DNA of 64,000 nt, taken from a bacterium D16-56. Lineage in GTDB: Bacteria > Bacillota > Clostridia > Lachnospirales > Lachnospiraceae. This document shows, one piece after another, positions 28,413 through 36,894 of the stretch. A program made the position numbers and the translations under genes. The stretch lies in assembly GCA_003611875.1 (NCBI GenBank), contig RAYY01000002.1, positions 62,001 to 126,000 on the forward strand, read 5' to 3'. Each line of letters begins with the position of its first letter. The stretch's first letter is position 1. The notes beneath the pieces are model-generated. The model was not told the origin of the DNA. It was given only the letters and a program-made list of their open reading frames with translations, and did not search any database.

Positions 28413-30653
28413 TCAGTTGCCCTGGCTGCTGCTTTCTGATTCTCCCTGAGAGCCTTCTGAAGTCTCGTTTTCCGTTTCCTCCGGTTCCGTGATCAGACCT
28501 TCGGTCGTTTCCTGTGTCATGGCTGCTGCCGGAAGCTGGGCAGGAATCCCTCCTCCTGTTTCTCCTGCAGGCTCAATATATTCATCGGTCTCATAGACCT
28601 TGGACTCTGTCTCCTGCGGAACAAGGGAGCCTGTGCCGGGATCAGTAATGCCTTCCCGCTGGGGAAGCCCTTCTGCCTCAACACCCGATGCCTCCTCCGG
28701 GTCGTCCTCCGGGAAAACATTCAAATAAGGAAGGATTTCTTCCATAATCTTCCCAAACACTCCGCTTGCATAGCTGCTGTGCGGCTGATCCTCCACATGG
28801 GGCGTGTCAATGGTCACATATACCAGAACCTGTGGATTCTGTGCAGGAGCAAATCCGCAGAATGATACCAGGTAATTGTTGTTGCCCCGGGGATATTTCT
28901 CCGCCGTCCCGGTTTTTCCTCCGATCTCATACCCTTCCACTGCAGCCGCTTTGCCGGTTCCCTCTGACACGGTGCGGAACAATGCTTCCTTGATAAACTG
29001 GGCCGTATTTTCTGACACCGTCTCCCGCACCAGCTTAGGCTCTATCCGTTTTATCACTGCTCCATGTTCATTTAACACCTGCTTTACTACATGAGGCTCA
29101 TAATAAGACCCTCCGTTAATCACCGAGCAATAGGCAGCCGCCATCTGGATCATGGTACAGTTATAATTCTGTCCAAAGGAATTGGTGGCAAGGGAGGAAG
29201 CATTCATGTTGCTCTCCTCATAAACTAAAGACTTGGTATCTGCCTCTCCCGGCAGATCAATGCCGGTCCGAGAGCCAAATCCGAACATTTTCTGATATTT
29301 GCTGAAACGTGCTTTTCCTGTCATGGCCGCAATCTGCATCATACAGTCATTACAGGACTGCATCAGGGATTCTGTCACGGTAAGGTTGCCGTGTCCGATG
29401 GTCTTCACACAGGCAATCTTCCATCCTCCTACCTCCTGATAGCCGTCACAAAAAAAGGTTTCGCTTCCGTTTATGACCCCTTCCTCCATGGCTGCCGCAA
29501 CCGTAAAAATCTTCTGAGGGGATCCTGGCTCATAGGTATCGCTGACACAATAGTTTCTCCAAACCTGATTCCAGGCCACCTGATATCCAAAAGACCGAAT
29601 CTCATCTTCTGTAAAATGCTCTGTCACCTGTTCCACGGTAATAGGGGTTTCTTCCTTGTTTCTTCGGTTATAGGTATCCCTTGCCTCCTTCATGCCGAAG
29701 TCCCAGATCTCTGACTGGGTATACCTTCCTTTTAAATCTCTCGGGTTATTTAAGTCAAAATCCCGGTCGCTTGCCATGGCAAGCACCTCCCCGTTATTGG
29801 GATTCATCACCACCACTCCCACACGGTCGGAACCCGTCTCATTCTGCCACTGCCTTATATTTTTCTCCACAATATCCTGAATCTTTAAGTCAATGGTAGA
29901 GACCACTGTATTGCCGTTGGTTGCAGATTTAATCACCCGCTCCAGGTTGGAATCATCATTTAAGTATCCATATTCCCGGCCGTTGATGCCGACTAAGGAG
30001 TCATTGTAAGATCTTTCAATGCCAATCGCCCCGTCCATGCCGTCCCCGTTGACAAAACCGATCACACTGCAGCCTAAGGAGTTGTAAGGATAGATCCGCT
30101 TATATTCTTCTTCAAACCAGACCCCTTTTACCCTGGCTTTGGAACCGGCCGCAGCATTTTTCTCGTTGGTTTCTTTTTTCAAGGTCTCAAAGGCGTTTTT
30201 CTGGTCATAGGAAAGCTGCCGTTCATGACGGATGTATTGTTTGGACGGATTGTTCCGAATCAGCTCCCGAATGGTACCGGCGTCATAGCCAAACACATTG
30301 ACAAGCGCGGATACTGACGGCTCCAGGAAATTCTCCTCATCTGACATGATCTGTCTTGGGTCTAGAATCAGATTATATACCTTTTCCGTAGTGGCCAGAT
30401 AAGTCCCGTTCCGGTCAACAATATCACCTCTCCGATAAGGTATAGGACGGCTCTCATAGTCCTGCTGGGACAGTACGATCTGGTTGTAGTCATCCTGATT
30501 ATCCTGAATAATGCTGAAAAGAACATATATTAATGAAAACAAAGCCAGCGTAATCACGATAACCGCAATCGCCAGCTTCTTCTGCATGTCCTTGGTGAAC
30601 ACGCGTTTTTTTTCGGGTTTCCCACTTGGATTATTGTGTCGGGATGTCCTCAT
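28413..30653 (-). CDS. ftsI: Class B penicillin-binding protein, FtsI/PBP2B type
   Basis: 746 aa. A membrane anchor (about 28-50) is followed by the dimerisation domain (RRGDIVDRNGTYLATT). The transpeptidase domain has YEPGSPQKIFTV (SxxK with Ser-Pro-Gln-Lys), QSCNDC (SxN) and GGKTGTAEK (KTG). A long Pro/Glu/Thr/Ser-rich tail of about 100 residues ends the protein; it is probably disordered and extracellular. It is the division-specific transpeptidase that works with FtsW. Its start overlaps ftsL by 23 bp and has only a weak ribosome site, so it is coupled to ftsL translation. Confidence 0.92.
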   Translation of the reverse strand: MRTSRHNNPSGKPEKKRVFTKDMQKKLAIAVIVITLALFSLIYVLFSIIQDNQDDYNQIVLSQQDYESRPIPYRRGDIVDRNGTYLATTEKVYNLILDPRQIMSDEENFLEPSVSALVNVFGYDAGTIRELIRNNPSKQYIRHERQLSYDQKNAFETLKKETNEKNAAAGSKARVKGVWFEEEYKRIYPYNSLGCSVIGFVNGDGMDGAIGIERSYNDSLVGINGREYGYLNDDSNLERVIKSATNGNTVVSTIDLKIQDIVEKNIRQWQNETGSDRVGVVVMNPNNGEVLAMASDRDFDLNNPRDLKGRYTQSEIWDFGMKEARDTYNRRNKEETPITVEQVTEHFTEDEIRSFGYQVAWNQVWRNYCVSDTYEPGSPQKIFTVAAAMEEGVINGSETFFCDGYQEVGGWKIACVKTIGHGNLTVTESLMQSCNDCMMQIAAMTGKARFSKYQKMFGFGSRTGIDLPGEADTKSLVYEESNMNASSLATNSFGQNYNCTMIQMAAAYCSVINGGSYYEPHVVKQVLNEHGAVIKRIEPKLVRETVSENTAQFIKEALFRTVSEGTGKAAAVEGYEIGGKTGTAEKYPRGNNNYLVSFCGFAPAQNPQVLVYVTIDTPHVEDQPHSSYASGVFGKIMEEILPYLNVFPEDDPEEASGVEAEGLPQREGITDPGTGSLVPQETESKVYETDEYIEPAGETGGGIPAQLPAAAMTQETTEGLITEPEETENETSEGSQGESESSSQGN

Positions 30654-31110
30654 CTTGTCTTACATACTCACTTTCCGTCTTATCATATAAAAGCACCTGG
30701 TCCCGGTTGGCATATACCATGCCCAATTCTTCTGTTGCAACCTTATATATATAATCCAAATCAATACTGGTGTTGATCCTGGTCTCCATGGCATCATTCT
30801 CTGCCTTAAGCTGCTCCACATTTTTCTCCAGCTTTTCTATATTGGCCAGCCTTGCGGTAATGGTGGACTGAATCTGCAGATAATTGACACAAATCACAAG
30901 GACACAAAACGCCGCTAAGGTCAGCATAAGTACATAGGGAAAATTCATGTGAAGAGCCTTTTCCTGATTCCGCCATACATTATAGCTTACAACCTTCCGG
31001 CGGACCGTCTTCTGCTTATGATTTCTCTCTCCCCTTGCCGGCTGTATCACTCTTGCCGTATTTCCATAAATATAGTCCTGACGTACTGGTGATTTTCCTC
31101 TTGCAGTCAT
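30631..31110 (-). CDS. ftsL: FtsL-like septum protein
   Basis: 159 aa from the ATG at 31110 with AGGAGG; the longer frame from 31191 lacks one and overlaps rsmH. A basic, probably cytoplasmic N-terminus (about 55 residues) precedes one membrane helix (VLMLTLAAFCVLVICVNYL). An extracellular coiled coil follows (LANIEKLEKNVEQLKAENDA). This layout and the position between rsmH and ftsI identify FtsL, which bridges FtsQ/DivIB and FtsW-FtsI. Sequence conservation in this family is low, so the call rests on topology and place. Confidence 0.88.
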   Translation of the reverse strand: MTARGKSPVRQDYIYGNTARVIQPARGERNHKQKTVRRKVVSYNVWRNQEKALHMNFPYVLMLTLAAFCVLVICVNYLQIQSTITARLANIEKLEKNVEQLKAENDAMETRINTSIDLDYIYKVATEELGMVYANRDQVLLYDKTESEYVRQDEDIPTQ

Positions 31111-31174
31111 AATGGTTCCTCCTCTCCTCCCTACGATGGAGCGTTCCCGCTGCCGCCTGCTTTTTGTCCCTGCT

Positions 31175-32113
31175 TTATTCTGCCCGCTCAAACACTCTCA
31201 GCTTTGCGCTTTTGGCCCTTGTATTCTCTCTCAGCTCTTCTGATGTGGGAACAACAGGCTTTCGTGTCACTACCCTGCCCCTGCTGACTCTCCCGCACAC
31301 ACATACCGGAAGCCTGGGCGGACAGATACAAGGCTTTTCATTATCCCGAAACCGATTCTTCACGATCCTGTCCTCCAGAGAATGAAAGGTAATAATACAC
31401 AGTCTTCCCTTTGGCTTCAGCCGTTCAATCATTGTGTCAATCGAATGCTCCAGCACAGCCAGCTCCTGATTCAGCTCGATCCGAATAGCCTGAAAGGTTC
31501 TCTTGGCAGGATGTCCTCCTTCTGCCTGCATTTTCATGGGAATGGACCTTCGAATAACCTCCACCAGCTCCCCTGCTGTCTCAAAAGGCTTTGTCTGCCT
31601 TGCCTGTACAATATTCCGGGCGATCCTGCGGGCAAAACGCTCCTCTCCATAGTCCCGCAAAATCCTGCACAGCTCGTCTTCCTGACAGGTATTGATCAGG
31701 TCCGCCGCCGTTCTCTGATTTCGTTGATCCATGCGCATATCCAGAGGCGCATCCTTGTCTCGATAGGTAAATCCTCTCCCCGGGGTGTCAAGCTGATAGG
31801 AAGACACGCCCAAATCCAGATAAATGCCGTCAACCTTTTGAAGCTCCAGAGAATCCAGGACTTGTGCCATGGCCTCATAATTGCTTCTCACTATCACTGC
31901 CTTCTCTCCAAAGGGAGCCAGCCGCTCTGAGGCAGCCCTTATGGCATCCTGGTCCTGATCCATGCCGATAAGCCTTCCTTCTTTTAAGCGGGCCAAAACC
32001 GCTGCTGCATGTCCTCCGCCTCCCAGAGTGCCATCTACATAGATGCCATCCTGCCGGACCTTTAAATTTTCCAAAGTTTCTTCAAGCAAAACGGATTTGT
32101 GTTCAAACATCAT
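31175..32113 (-). CDS. rsmH: 16S rRNA (cytosine-1402-N4)-methyltransferase RsmH (MraW)
   Basis: 312 aa. It has the opening [13 protein letters not shown], the SAM site [19 protein letters not shown] and [12 protein letters not shown]. Further features are [36 protein letters not shown] and the C-terminal [13 protein letters not shown]. It methylates C1402 of 16S rRNA in the P site. Its ATG overlaps the mraZ stop by 4 bp (ATGA), the usual mraZ-mraW coupling. Confidence 0.98.
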   Translation of the reverse strand: MMFEHKSVLLEETLENLKVRQDGIYVDGTLGGGGHAAAVLARLKEGRLIGMDQDQDAIRAASERLAPFGEKAVIVRSNYEAMAQVLDSLELQKVDGIYLDLGVSSYQLDTPGRGFTYRDKDAPLDMRMDQRNQRTAADLINTCQEDELCRILRDYGEERFARRIARNIVQARQTKPFETAGELVEVIRRSIPMKMQAEGGHPAKRTFQAIRIELNQELAVLEHSIDTMIERLKPKGRLCIITFHSLEDRIVKNRFRDNEKPCICPPRLPVCVCGRVSRGRVVTRKPVVPTSEELRENTRAKSAKLRVFERAE

Positions 32114-32535
32114 ATGCCAAGACCTTCCATGTTTTCTGCAATTTCTTCCATGTCGTCATAGGTATTGGACTCATTCCAGGCATCCTTGCTCCAGATCTCA
32201 ATCCTGCTTCCCACCCCCACTAACACTGCATCCTTGTCAATCCCGGCAAAATCCCGCAGCACTGCCGGCAGCAGGATCCTTCCCTGCTTATCCACCTCAC
32301 AGGTGGTAGCGCCTGCCAGGAAAAAACGGGAAAACTTTCTGGCATTGGCATTGGTAAGAGGCAGGGCATGAAGCTTTTCCTCCAGGGCTTTCCACTCGGT
32401 GTTCTCGTAGACAAACAGACATCCATCCAGACCCTTCGTTACCACGAATTCGTCTCCTAACTGCTCCCTGAACTTGGAAGGAACAATCAGGCGTCCTTTT
32501 GCATCTACCGTATGATTATATTCACCCATGAACAT
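32110..32535 (-). CDS. mraZ: Transcriptional regulator MraZ
   Basis: 141 aa from the ATG at 32535, which follows AGGTGG; the GTG at 32544 lies within that site. Two SpoVT/AbrB-like halves carry the DxxxR motifs DAKGRLIVP and DKQGRILLP. MraZ forms a ring and represses the dcw operon by binding repeats at its own promoter. Exactly such repeats lie just upstream (32571-32610), so autoregulation is directly supported. It heads the dcw cluster. Confidence 0.97.
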   Translation of the reverse strand: MFMGEYNHTVDAKGRLIVPSKFREQLGDEFVVTKGLDGCLFVYENTEWKALEEKLHALPLTNANARKFSRFFLAGATTCEVDKQGRILLPAVLRDFAGIDKDAVLVGVGSRIEIWSKDAWNESNTYDDMEEIAENMEGLGI

Positions 32536-32570
32536 AAGATCCACCTGCCCACCCTATCGTTCCACTCTCT

Positions 32571-32610
32571 TACCATTTCCCGCCACTTTCCGCCACTTTC
32601 CACCACTCGT
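32571..32610 (-). promoter_or_regulatory. MraZ operator: four tandem 10-bp boxes
   Basis: The minus strand reads four consecutive 10-mers: two exact GAAAGTGGCG flanked by variants ACGAGTGGTG and GGAAATGGTA. They fit the AAAGTG-type MraZ boxes at 10-bp periodicity described for mraZ promoters. They lie just downstream of the -10, suited to repression. Confidence 0.8.
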
Positions 32611-32616
32611 AGTTTT

Positions 32617-32645
32617 ATTCTAGTACAAAAGCAGGAAAATAGCAA
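32617..32645 (-). promoter_or_regulatory. dcw operon promoter (Pmra)
   Basis: Minus strand TTGCTA (32640-32645), 17-bp spacer, TAGAAT (32617-32622), leading directly into the MraZ boxes. Confidence 0.7.
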
Positions 32646-32655
32646 GGTTTTTTTC

Positions 32656-32687
32656 AAAAAAAGCGGCTGACCTTTTGGTCAGCCGCC
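32656..32687 (-). terminator. Intrinsic terminator after the spo0E-like gene
   Basis: Perfect stem GCGGCTGACC/GGTCAGCCGC with a 4-nt loop, followed on the minus strand by seven T. It ends the lgt-spo0E-like transcript just before the dcw promoter. Confidence 0.9.
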
Positions 32688-32705
32688 GCAACATATACTT
32701 TCTTT

Positions 32706-32861
32706 TTAAAAATCAGACGCAATATATAGTTCAATCAGCCGGTCCAGCTCCACGCTGTTCTGATAGATGGCGTCATAGTCTTCTCTCCTCTCAATACTGT
32801 TGTCCAGGCGTTCCCTCGCCTGCTCTATGTCCCTTTTCAATTCTTCTTTTGCGTTCTTCAT
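32706..32861 (-). CDS. Spo0E-like aspartyl-phosphate phosphatase (51 aa)
   Basis: A short frame of 51 residues beginning MKNAKEELKRDIEQARERLD. Its C-terminal half has NSVELDRLIELYI, the Ser-x-x-LDxLI signature of the Spo0E family (PF09388). Those proteins dephosphorylate Spo0A-P and so delay sporulation. The predicted fold is a two-helix hairpin. AAGGAGA precedes the ATG, and the gene starts one base after the lgt stop, so it is co-transcribed with lgt. A strong terminator follows. A consensus 0A box lies far upstream of lgt (33836-33844), which raises the possibility of feedback by Spo0A. Confidence 0.85.
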   Translation of the reverse strand: MKNAKEELKRDIEQARERLDNSIERREDYDAIYQNSVELDRLIELYIASDF

Positions 32862-32862
32862 A

Positions 32863-33738
32863 CTATCTGTCTCCTTCTTCTCCTTTCTCGATCTGCCGGT
32901 GCCGGACGACTAAAATCGCTCCGGCTGCCAGGATCAATATCATTGACAATGCCTGCGATACCGGAATCCCGGTATGGAAAAAAATCAGCTGATCCGTCCG
33001 CAGACCCTCAATCCAAAACCTTCCCACTCCATATCCCAATAAGTAAATCCAAAGCATCTCTCCGTCGAATTTCTTGTGGTGTCGGAACCACAACATAAAG
33101 AGCAAAAGTCCTAAATTCCAAACCGACTCATAGAGAAAGGTGGGATGTACCTGAATATATTCTACCCCGTTCTCCACAATTTTGTGGTTTAAGACATCCG
33201 TGGTCAGCATGTTCTCATTTACTAACGACAGACGTATTCTCATGGCAAACAAGCTGTCCGTATACCCGCCAAATGCCTCACAGTTGAAGAAATTCCCCCA
33301 CCTGCCAATGATTTGTCCTGTAATCAAACCTAGTACACCACTGTCCGCCATGGAAAAAAATGAGAGTTTCCGAATACGCGTAAATGCTGCCAATGTTATG
33401 ATGGCAGCAATCACGCCTCCATAGATAGCGAGGCCGCCAGCCCGCAGATTGAATACCTCAAGCAGATTATTCTTATAACTGTCCCACTGAAAAACCACGT
33501 AATAAAGCCTTGCTCCTATAATAGAAAAAATAATACCATAAAGCGCAAAATCCAGATAAATCTCCGGATCCTGCCCCCTTCTTTTCGCATCTGACTGCGC
33601 CATCCAGATACCGGCAAGCATCCCTAAACCAATAATGATCCCATAGTATGCAATGCGAAATCCGAAAATGTAAAGATCATTCTGCAGATTATGTATTTCA
33701 ATCCCAAGATGTACGAAACCGATATCTGCTCCTTCCAT
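32863..33738 (-). CDS. lgt: Prolipoprotein diacylglyceryl transferase
   Basis: 291 aa with seven or so membrane helices. The Lgt signature GQIIGRWGNFFNCEAFG is present, with earlier GARLYYVVFQWD, NLRAGGLAIYGGV and later HPTFLYESVWNLGL. It attaches diacylglycerol to the lipobox Cys of lipoproteins, of which this window alone encodes several. AAAGGAG precedes the ATG. It is divergent from ychF and co-transcribed with the Spo0E-like gene. Confidence 0.97.
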   Translation of the reverse strand: MEGADIGFVHLGIEIHNLQNDLYIFGFRIAYYGIIIGLGMLAGIWMAQSDAKRRGQDPEIYLDFALYGIIFSIIGARLYYVVFQWDSYKNNLLEVFNLRAGGLAIYGGVIAAIITLAAFTRIRKLSFFSMADSGVLGLITGQIIGRWGNFFNCEAFGGYTDSLFAMRIRLSLVNENMLTTDVLNHKIVENGVEYIQVHPTFLYESVWNLGLLLFMLWFRHHKKFDGEMLWIYLLGYGVGRFWIEGLRTDQLIFFHTGIPVSQALSMILILAAGAILVVRHRQIEKGEEGDR

Positions 33739-34121
33739 TCTTGATATCTCCTTTCGATGTTTTCTCTATTTTACCGCCAAAATCCACGAAAATCAAACAT
33801 TATCGCACGACAGATATCTCCACAATATGCCATAATTCGACAAATATGGATCCCTGCCGTTTTCCAGCTTGTTAATTTCATCATTTGGGGGTTTTCATTG
33901 AATAAATTCTATGCTACAATTAATTGGCTTGAAAATCAAGTCCCTTTTTGAATTTTCTAAAACATCCATAAAGAAGGAAAGAACTGCTGTTTTCATACCC
34001 ATCAAAAGCTCCGCCTGCAATATTTCCCCAAAGCTGCACTGCCGGCCGGCTTGTAAACAGCATACATAAGGAACTGTCCTTAACAGAAATAAATAATCTT
34101 AAACATGAAGGAGATCAGGAA
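33739..34121. promoter_or_regulatory. Divergent intergenic region lgt / ychF
   Basis: 383 bp without a gene. It holds a plausible ychF promoter on the plus strand, TTTTCA (33892-33897), 17 bp, TACAAT (33915-33920). It also holds a GATAAT-like -10 for lgt on the minus strand and a consensus 0A box TTTGTCGAA on the minus strand (33836-33844). The rest shows nothing recognisable. Confidence 0.55.
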
Positions 34122-35219
34122 ATGAAACTAGGAATCGTAGGGCTGCCTAATGTGGGTAAAAGTACCCTTTTCAACTCACTGACCAAGGCCGGAGCCGAAT
34201 CTGCCAATTATCCCTTCTGCACCATTGACCCCAATGTAGGCGTGGTTCCTGTGCCGGACCACCGGCTAAAGCTTCTGGGGGATCTGTACCACTCTAAAAA
34301 GGTCACTCCTGCAGTCATTGAATTTGTGGATATTGCAGGATTGGTAAAGGGCGCCTCCAAGGGCGAAGGTCTGGGCAACCAGTTCCTTGCCAACATCCGG
34401 GAGGTGGATGCCGTGGTCCATGTGGTGCGCTGCTTTGAAGACCCGAATGTGATTCATGTAGAAGGCAGTGTAGATCCGGCGCGGGATATTGAAACCATTA
34501 ATCTGGAGCTGATCTTCTCGGATCTGGAGATCCTGGAGCGGAGAATCTCCAAAACCGCCCGGTCTGCCAACAATGACAAGGCTCTGGCAAAAGAACTGAC
34601 AGTCTTAAAGGAGCTGTATGCTGTGCTGGAGGACGGACAGCCTGCCTGCACCTATCACAATGACGATGAGGACCTGATGGCATTTGTCCGCTCCTTAAAT
34701 CTTCTGACCTGCAAGCCGGTCATCTTTGCCGCCAATGTCAGTGAGGAGGATCTTACCGACGACGGAGCGTCCAACCCCTATGTGGCGGCTGTCCGGGAAA
34801 CTGCTTCCAGAACCGGGTCCGGTGTGTTTGTCATCAGCGCCCAGATCGAGCAGGAGATCGCCGAACTGGATGACGAGGAAAAGCAGGAATATCTGGAAGC
34901 CCTAGGACTGTCCGAATCCGGCCTGGACAAGCTGATTGCCGCAAGCTATGAGCTGTTGGGCCTGATCAGCTTTTTGACCTCCGGCGAGGACGAAACCCGG
35001 GCCTGGACCATCAAAACGGGCACCAAAGCTCCCCAGGCTGCCGGAAAGATCCACTCTGATTTCGAGCGGGGATTTATCCGCGCTGAGGTTGTGAACTATC
35101 AGAACCTTTTAGACTGCGGCACCTACGCCAAGGCTAAGGAAAAAGGGCTGGTCGGTCTGGAGGGCAAGGACTATGTGGTAAAGGACGGGGATGTAATCCT
35201 GTTCCGGTTTAACGTATAG
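34122..35219 (+). CDS. ychF: Ribosome-binding ATPase YchF (Obg family)
   Basis: 365 aa, the normal length. It has the P-loop [14 protein letters not shown], switch region [19 protein letters not shown]3 [20 protein letters not shown], and [10 protein letters not shown] in place of the usual NKxD. The latter explains ATP rather than GTP preference. It also has a C-terminal TGS domain with [15 protein letters not shown]. It binds ribosomes and is linked to stress responses. An AAGGAGATC site precedes the ATG. It is one of the few plus-strand genes here and appears monocistronic. Confidence 0.98.
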   Translation: MKLGIVGLPNVGKSTLFNSLTKAGAESANYPFCTIDPNVGVVPVPDHRLKLLGDLYHSKKVTPAVIEFVDIAGLVKGASKGEGLGNQFLANIREVDAVVHVVRCFEDPNVIHVEGSVDPARDIETINLELIFSDLEILERRISKTARSANNDKALAKELTVLKELYAVLEDGQPACTYHNDDEDLMAFVRSLNLLTCKPVIFAANVSEEDLTDDGASNPYVAAVRETASRTGSGVFVISAQIEQEIAELDDEEKQEYLEALGLSESGLDKLIAASYELLGLISFLTSGEDETRAWTIKTGTKAPQAAGKIHSDFERGFIRAEVVNYQNLLDCGTYAKAKEKGLVGLEGKDYVVKDGDVILFRFNV

Positions 35220-35234
35220 GGATATGGGCTAAGC

Positions 35235-35474
35235 TCACAGCAGATATTCCAAAAAAGCATTCACCAACGCCGAGCCGCCCTCCCGGCTGACCTCCCAGGG
35301 TCTGCCGGCAAATTTCATGGCAGACGGACCCACAGGCTCCTGCCCGGTCACGGCACGAGAAATGCGCCGTCCTGCATGATAAAGCTGGCAGACAACCTTA
35401 GCTTCTGCCCGGTGAATCCGATCCGTAAATACCTTATGACTGGCAATCTGTCTGTCCTCATACATGCCGGGCAA
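35235..35474 (-). pseudogene. Remnant of an Old Yellow Enzyme-type NADH:flavin oxidoreductase
   Basis: The 79-aa frame reads LPGMYEDRQI, then FTDRIHRAEAKVVCQLYHAGR and SRAVTGQEPVGPSA. This is the second barrel strand region of OYE-family FMN enzymes, including the QLYHAGR flavin-site motif. It then degenerates (PWEVSREGGSALVNAFLEYLL against a typical PREVSxEEI helix) and stops. Proteins of this family are over 350 aa, so both ends are missing. It has a poor start and no neighbouring partner gene. It is probably a decayed fragment marking the edge of the accessory region. Confidence 0.75.
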
Positions 35475-35655
35475 GTTGGCGCAAGATAAGCTGCGATAAA
35501 ATAAGTTGCTATAGGATAAAAGCTGCGCTGATTGGAAACAGTAAAAAAGCTGTTTCTACATTATCGTAAAAACAGCCCATGAATCACACCTGTCTTTTAT
35601 CCCTTTCCGGGTCCTGTCATAAAACAAGACTCAAGATCTCCTCTGCCAGGTACCT
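35475..35655. other. Intergenic region with a short inverted repeat
   Basis: 181 bp without a gene. GAAACAG and CTGTTTC (near 35536-35560) form a small hairpin without a U-tract. AT-rich degenerate AGCAACTTAT-like repeats precede the oxidoreductase remnant. Confidence 0.3.
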
Positions 35656-36438
35656 TCAGATTGACCACAAATCAAACTCACTGAAATCAATCACCAGGTC
35701 CTCATAGATCCCTACTGGCACCGGATCATGAATCCCATAGATCTTCATATTCATATCTTCCTCATGAAATTGATATGTAACGATCCTTTTCTTAATCGGG
35801 TCCACAATCCAGTACTCTCTGACTCCTGCATCCCAGTACTTCTGAAGCTTCAAAGAATAATCCTTCTTCCCTGTGCTGGCTGAAATAATCTCCAGCACAA
35901 AATCCGGCGCACCATCTATCCCCTGCTCGGTCAGCCGGTCCGGATGGCAGACAATACTGATATCCGGCTGAACTATGGTCCTGTCGTCGCGGTCGAGACG
36001 CACGTCAAACGGTGCAGGATAGATTCTGAAAGGTCCCTTTTTCCCGGCAATATAGCCCTTAAACCGATAGAGAAGTTCTGTCAGCAGCTCCTGATGTAAT
36101 CTTCCCGGTGATGCCATATAATAAAGCTGGCCGTCAATCAGCTCCATCCGTATATGGTCTGGCAGTGCATAGTAATCTCTGGCCCGGTAATCCCTCTTTG
36201 CATAATAAGCCGCCCGGCTCTCCCTTACCGTCCTGCCACCCTCCGGCTTATGGTAAAGATCAGAAACATACATCCCCAATGCTGCTTCCAGGGCAACCAC
36301 GGTATCGTGCTGCGGGGACTTGGTCGCCCCGCTGAAAATCTTGTTGACAGTCCCCACCGGAACTCCCGAAAAATCTGCTAGCTGCTGGTTTGTTATACCT
36401 AATTCTTTCTTCCTTCTTTTCATTTCTTCCAGGTTCAT
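35656..36438 (-). CDS. HTH (XRE-type) fused to a Uma2-family nuclease-like domain
   Basis: 260 aa. Residues 1-60 form an XRE-type helix-turn-helix (LGITNQQLADFSGVPVGTVN, KIFSGATKSPQHDTVVALEA). Residues about 90-240 form a Uma2 (DUF820) PD-(D/E)XK domain: YYALPDHIRMELIDGQLYYM, QPDISIVC, PDFVLEIISAST, KLQKYWDAGVREYWIVD. The Asp, Glu-x-x-Ser and Lys residues that normally build the nuclease site are visible. The biological role of Uma2 proteins is unknown. AAGGAGG lies 8 bp before the ATG. No partner toxin or transposase lies next to it. Confidence 0.85.
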   Translation of the reverse strand: MNLEEMKRRKKELGITNQQLADFSGVPVGTVNKIFSGATKSPQHDTVVALEAALGMYVSDLYHKPEGGRTVRESRAAYYAKRDYRARDYYALPDHIRMELIDGQLYYMASPGRLHQELLTELLYRFKGYIAGKKGPFRIYPAPFDVRLDRDDRTIVQPDISIVCHPDRLTEQGIDGAPDFVLEIISASTGKKDYSLKLQKYWDAGVREYWIVDPIKKRIVTYQFHEEDMNMKIYGIHDPVPVGIYEDLVIDFSEFDLWSI

Positions 36439-36689
36439 ACCATCGCCCTCCTTTCTCTCATTTTACCACATATGCCGTTTATGGTCAATCATTTTATCCG
36501 TAAACGGTTATTTATGTAGTATACCATTACGATTTTCTCCTGTTTTTCTTCTATGTTTTCAGAGTTTTATTTTATAAGCAAAAAATCAACGGAGTAAAAA
36601 ATTCTCACAGAATTACATAAGCCGGAAGTATAAGACAAAACACTTTTTGCGTGGAAACTGATTACAGATTTCAGATAATTTTAAAATTC

Positions 36690-36718
36690 TTGACAAAAAT
36701 GAATAATAACAGTATACT
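36690..36718 (+). promoter_or_regulatory. Consensus promoter of the leader RNA / membrane-protein operon
   Basis: TTGACA (36690-36695), 17-bp spacer, TATACT (36713-36718). Transcription should start near 36725, about 170 nt before the first coding start. No gene lies in 36439-36689, which is AT-rich. Confidence 0.85.
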
Positions 36719-36723
36719 TATCT

Positions 36724-36866
36724 CAATTGTTGGCGCGGAGCCAATGCAAATCGCTGAAGCGTTTTATTATTGTTTCATGAATAAGGCTGGTTTAAGGATG
36801 CTAAGAAAGCACACGATTCTCTGAAGAGACTTTGTGTGTTTTTTTGTTTATATAGCCAGCCTTATC
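36724..36866 (+). ncRNA. Structured 5' leader, candidate riboswitch or attenuator
   Basis: The 5' part folds into a compact multi-helix: CAAT/ATTG (36724-36727 with 36769-36772) encloses TTGGC-GCGGA-GCCAA (36730-36744) and CGC-TGAA-GCG (36752-36761). ATAAGGCTGG (36781-36790) is exactly complementary to CCAGCCTTAT (36856-36865), across an intrinsic terminator. TGCTAAGAAAGCA-type pairing at 36799-36811 would compete with the terminator's left arm. I do not recognise the motif as any known riboswitch class. Regulation by termination is inferred from the terminator lying between promoter and genes. Confidence 0.6.
36806..36847 (+). terminator. Intrinsic terminator inside the leader
   Basis: AAAGCACAC pairs with GTGTGTTT around an inner TCTC-TGAA-GAGA hairpin, followed by a run of seven T (36839-36845). 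It would stop transcripts before the coding region unless antiterminated. Confidence 0.75.
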
Positions 36867-36894
36867 ATCAAAAAAATTATAGGAGGAAAGACAA

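Noticed and set aside
36724-36866. T-box or cobalamin riboswitch reading of the leader
   Set aside because: It is too short for a T-box and lacks its conserved T-box sequence; no B12-box motif is present.
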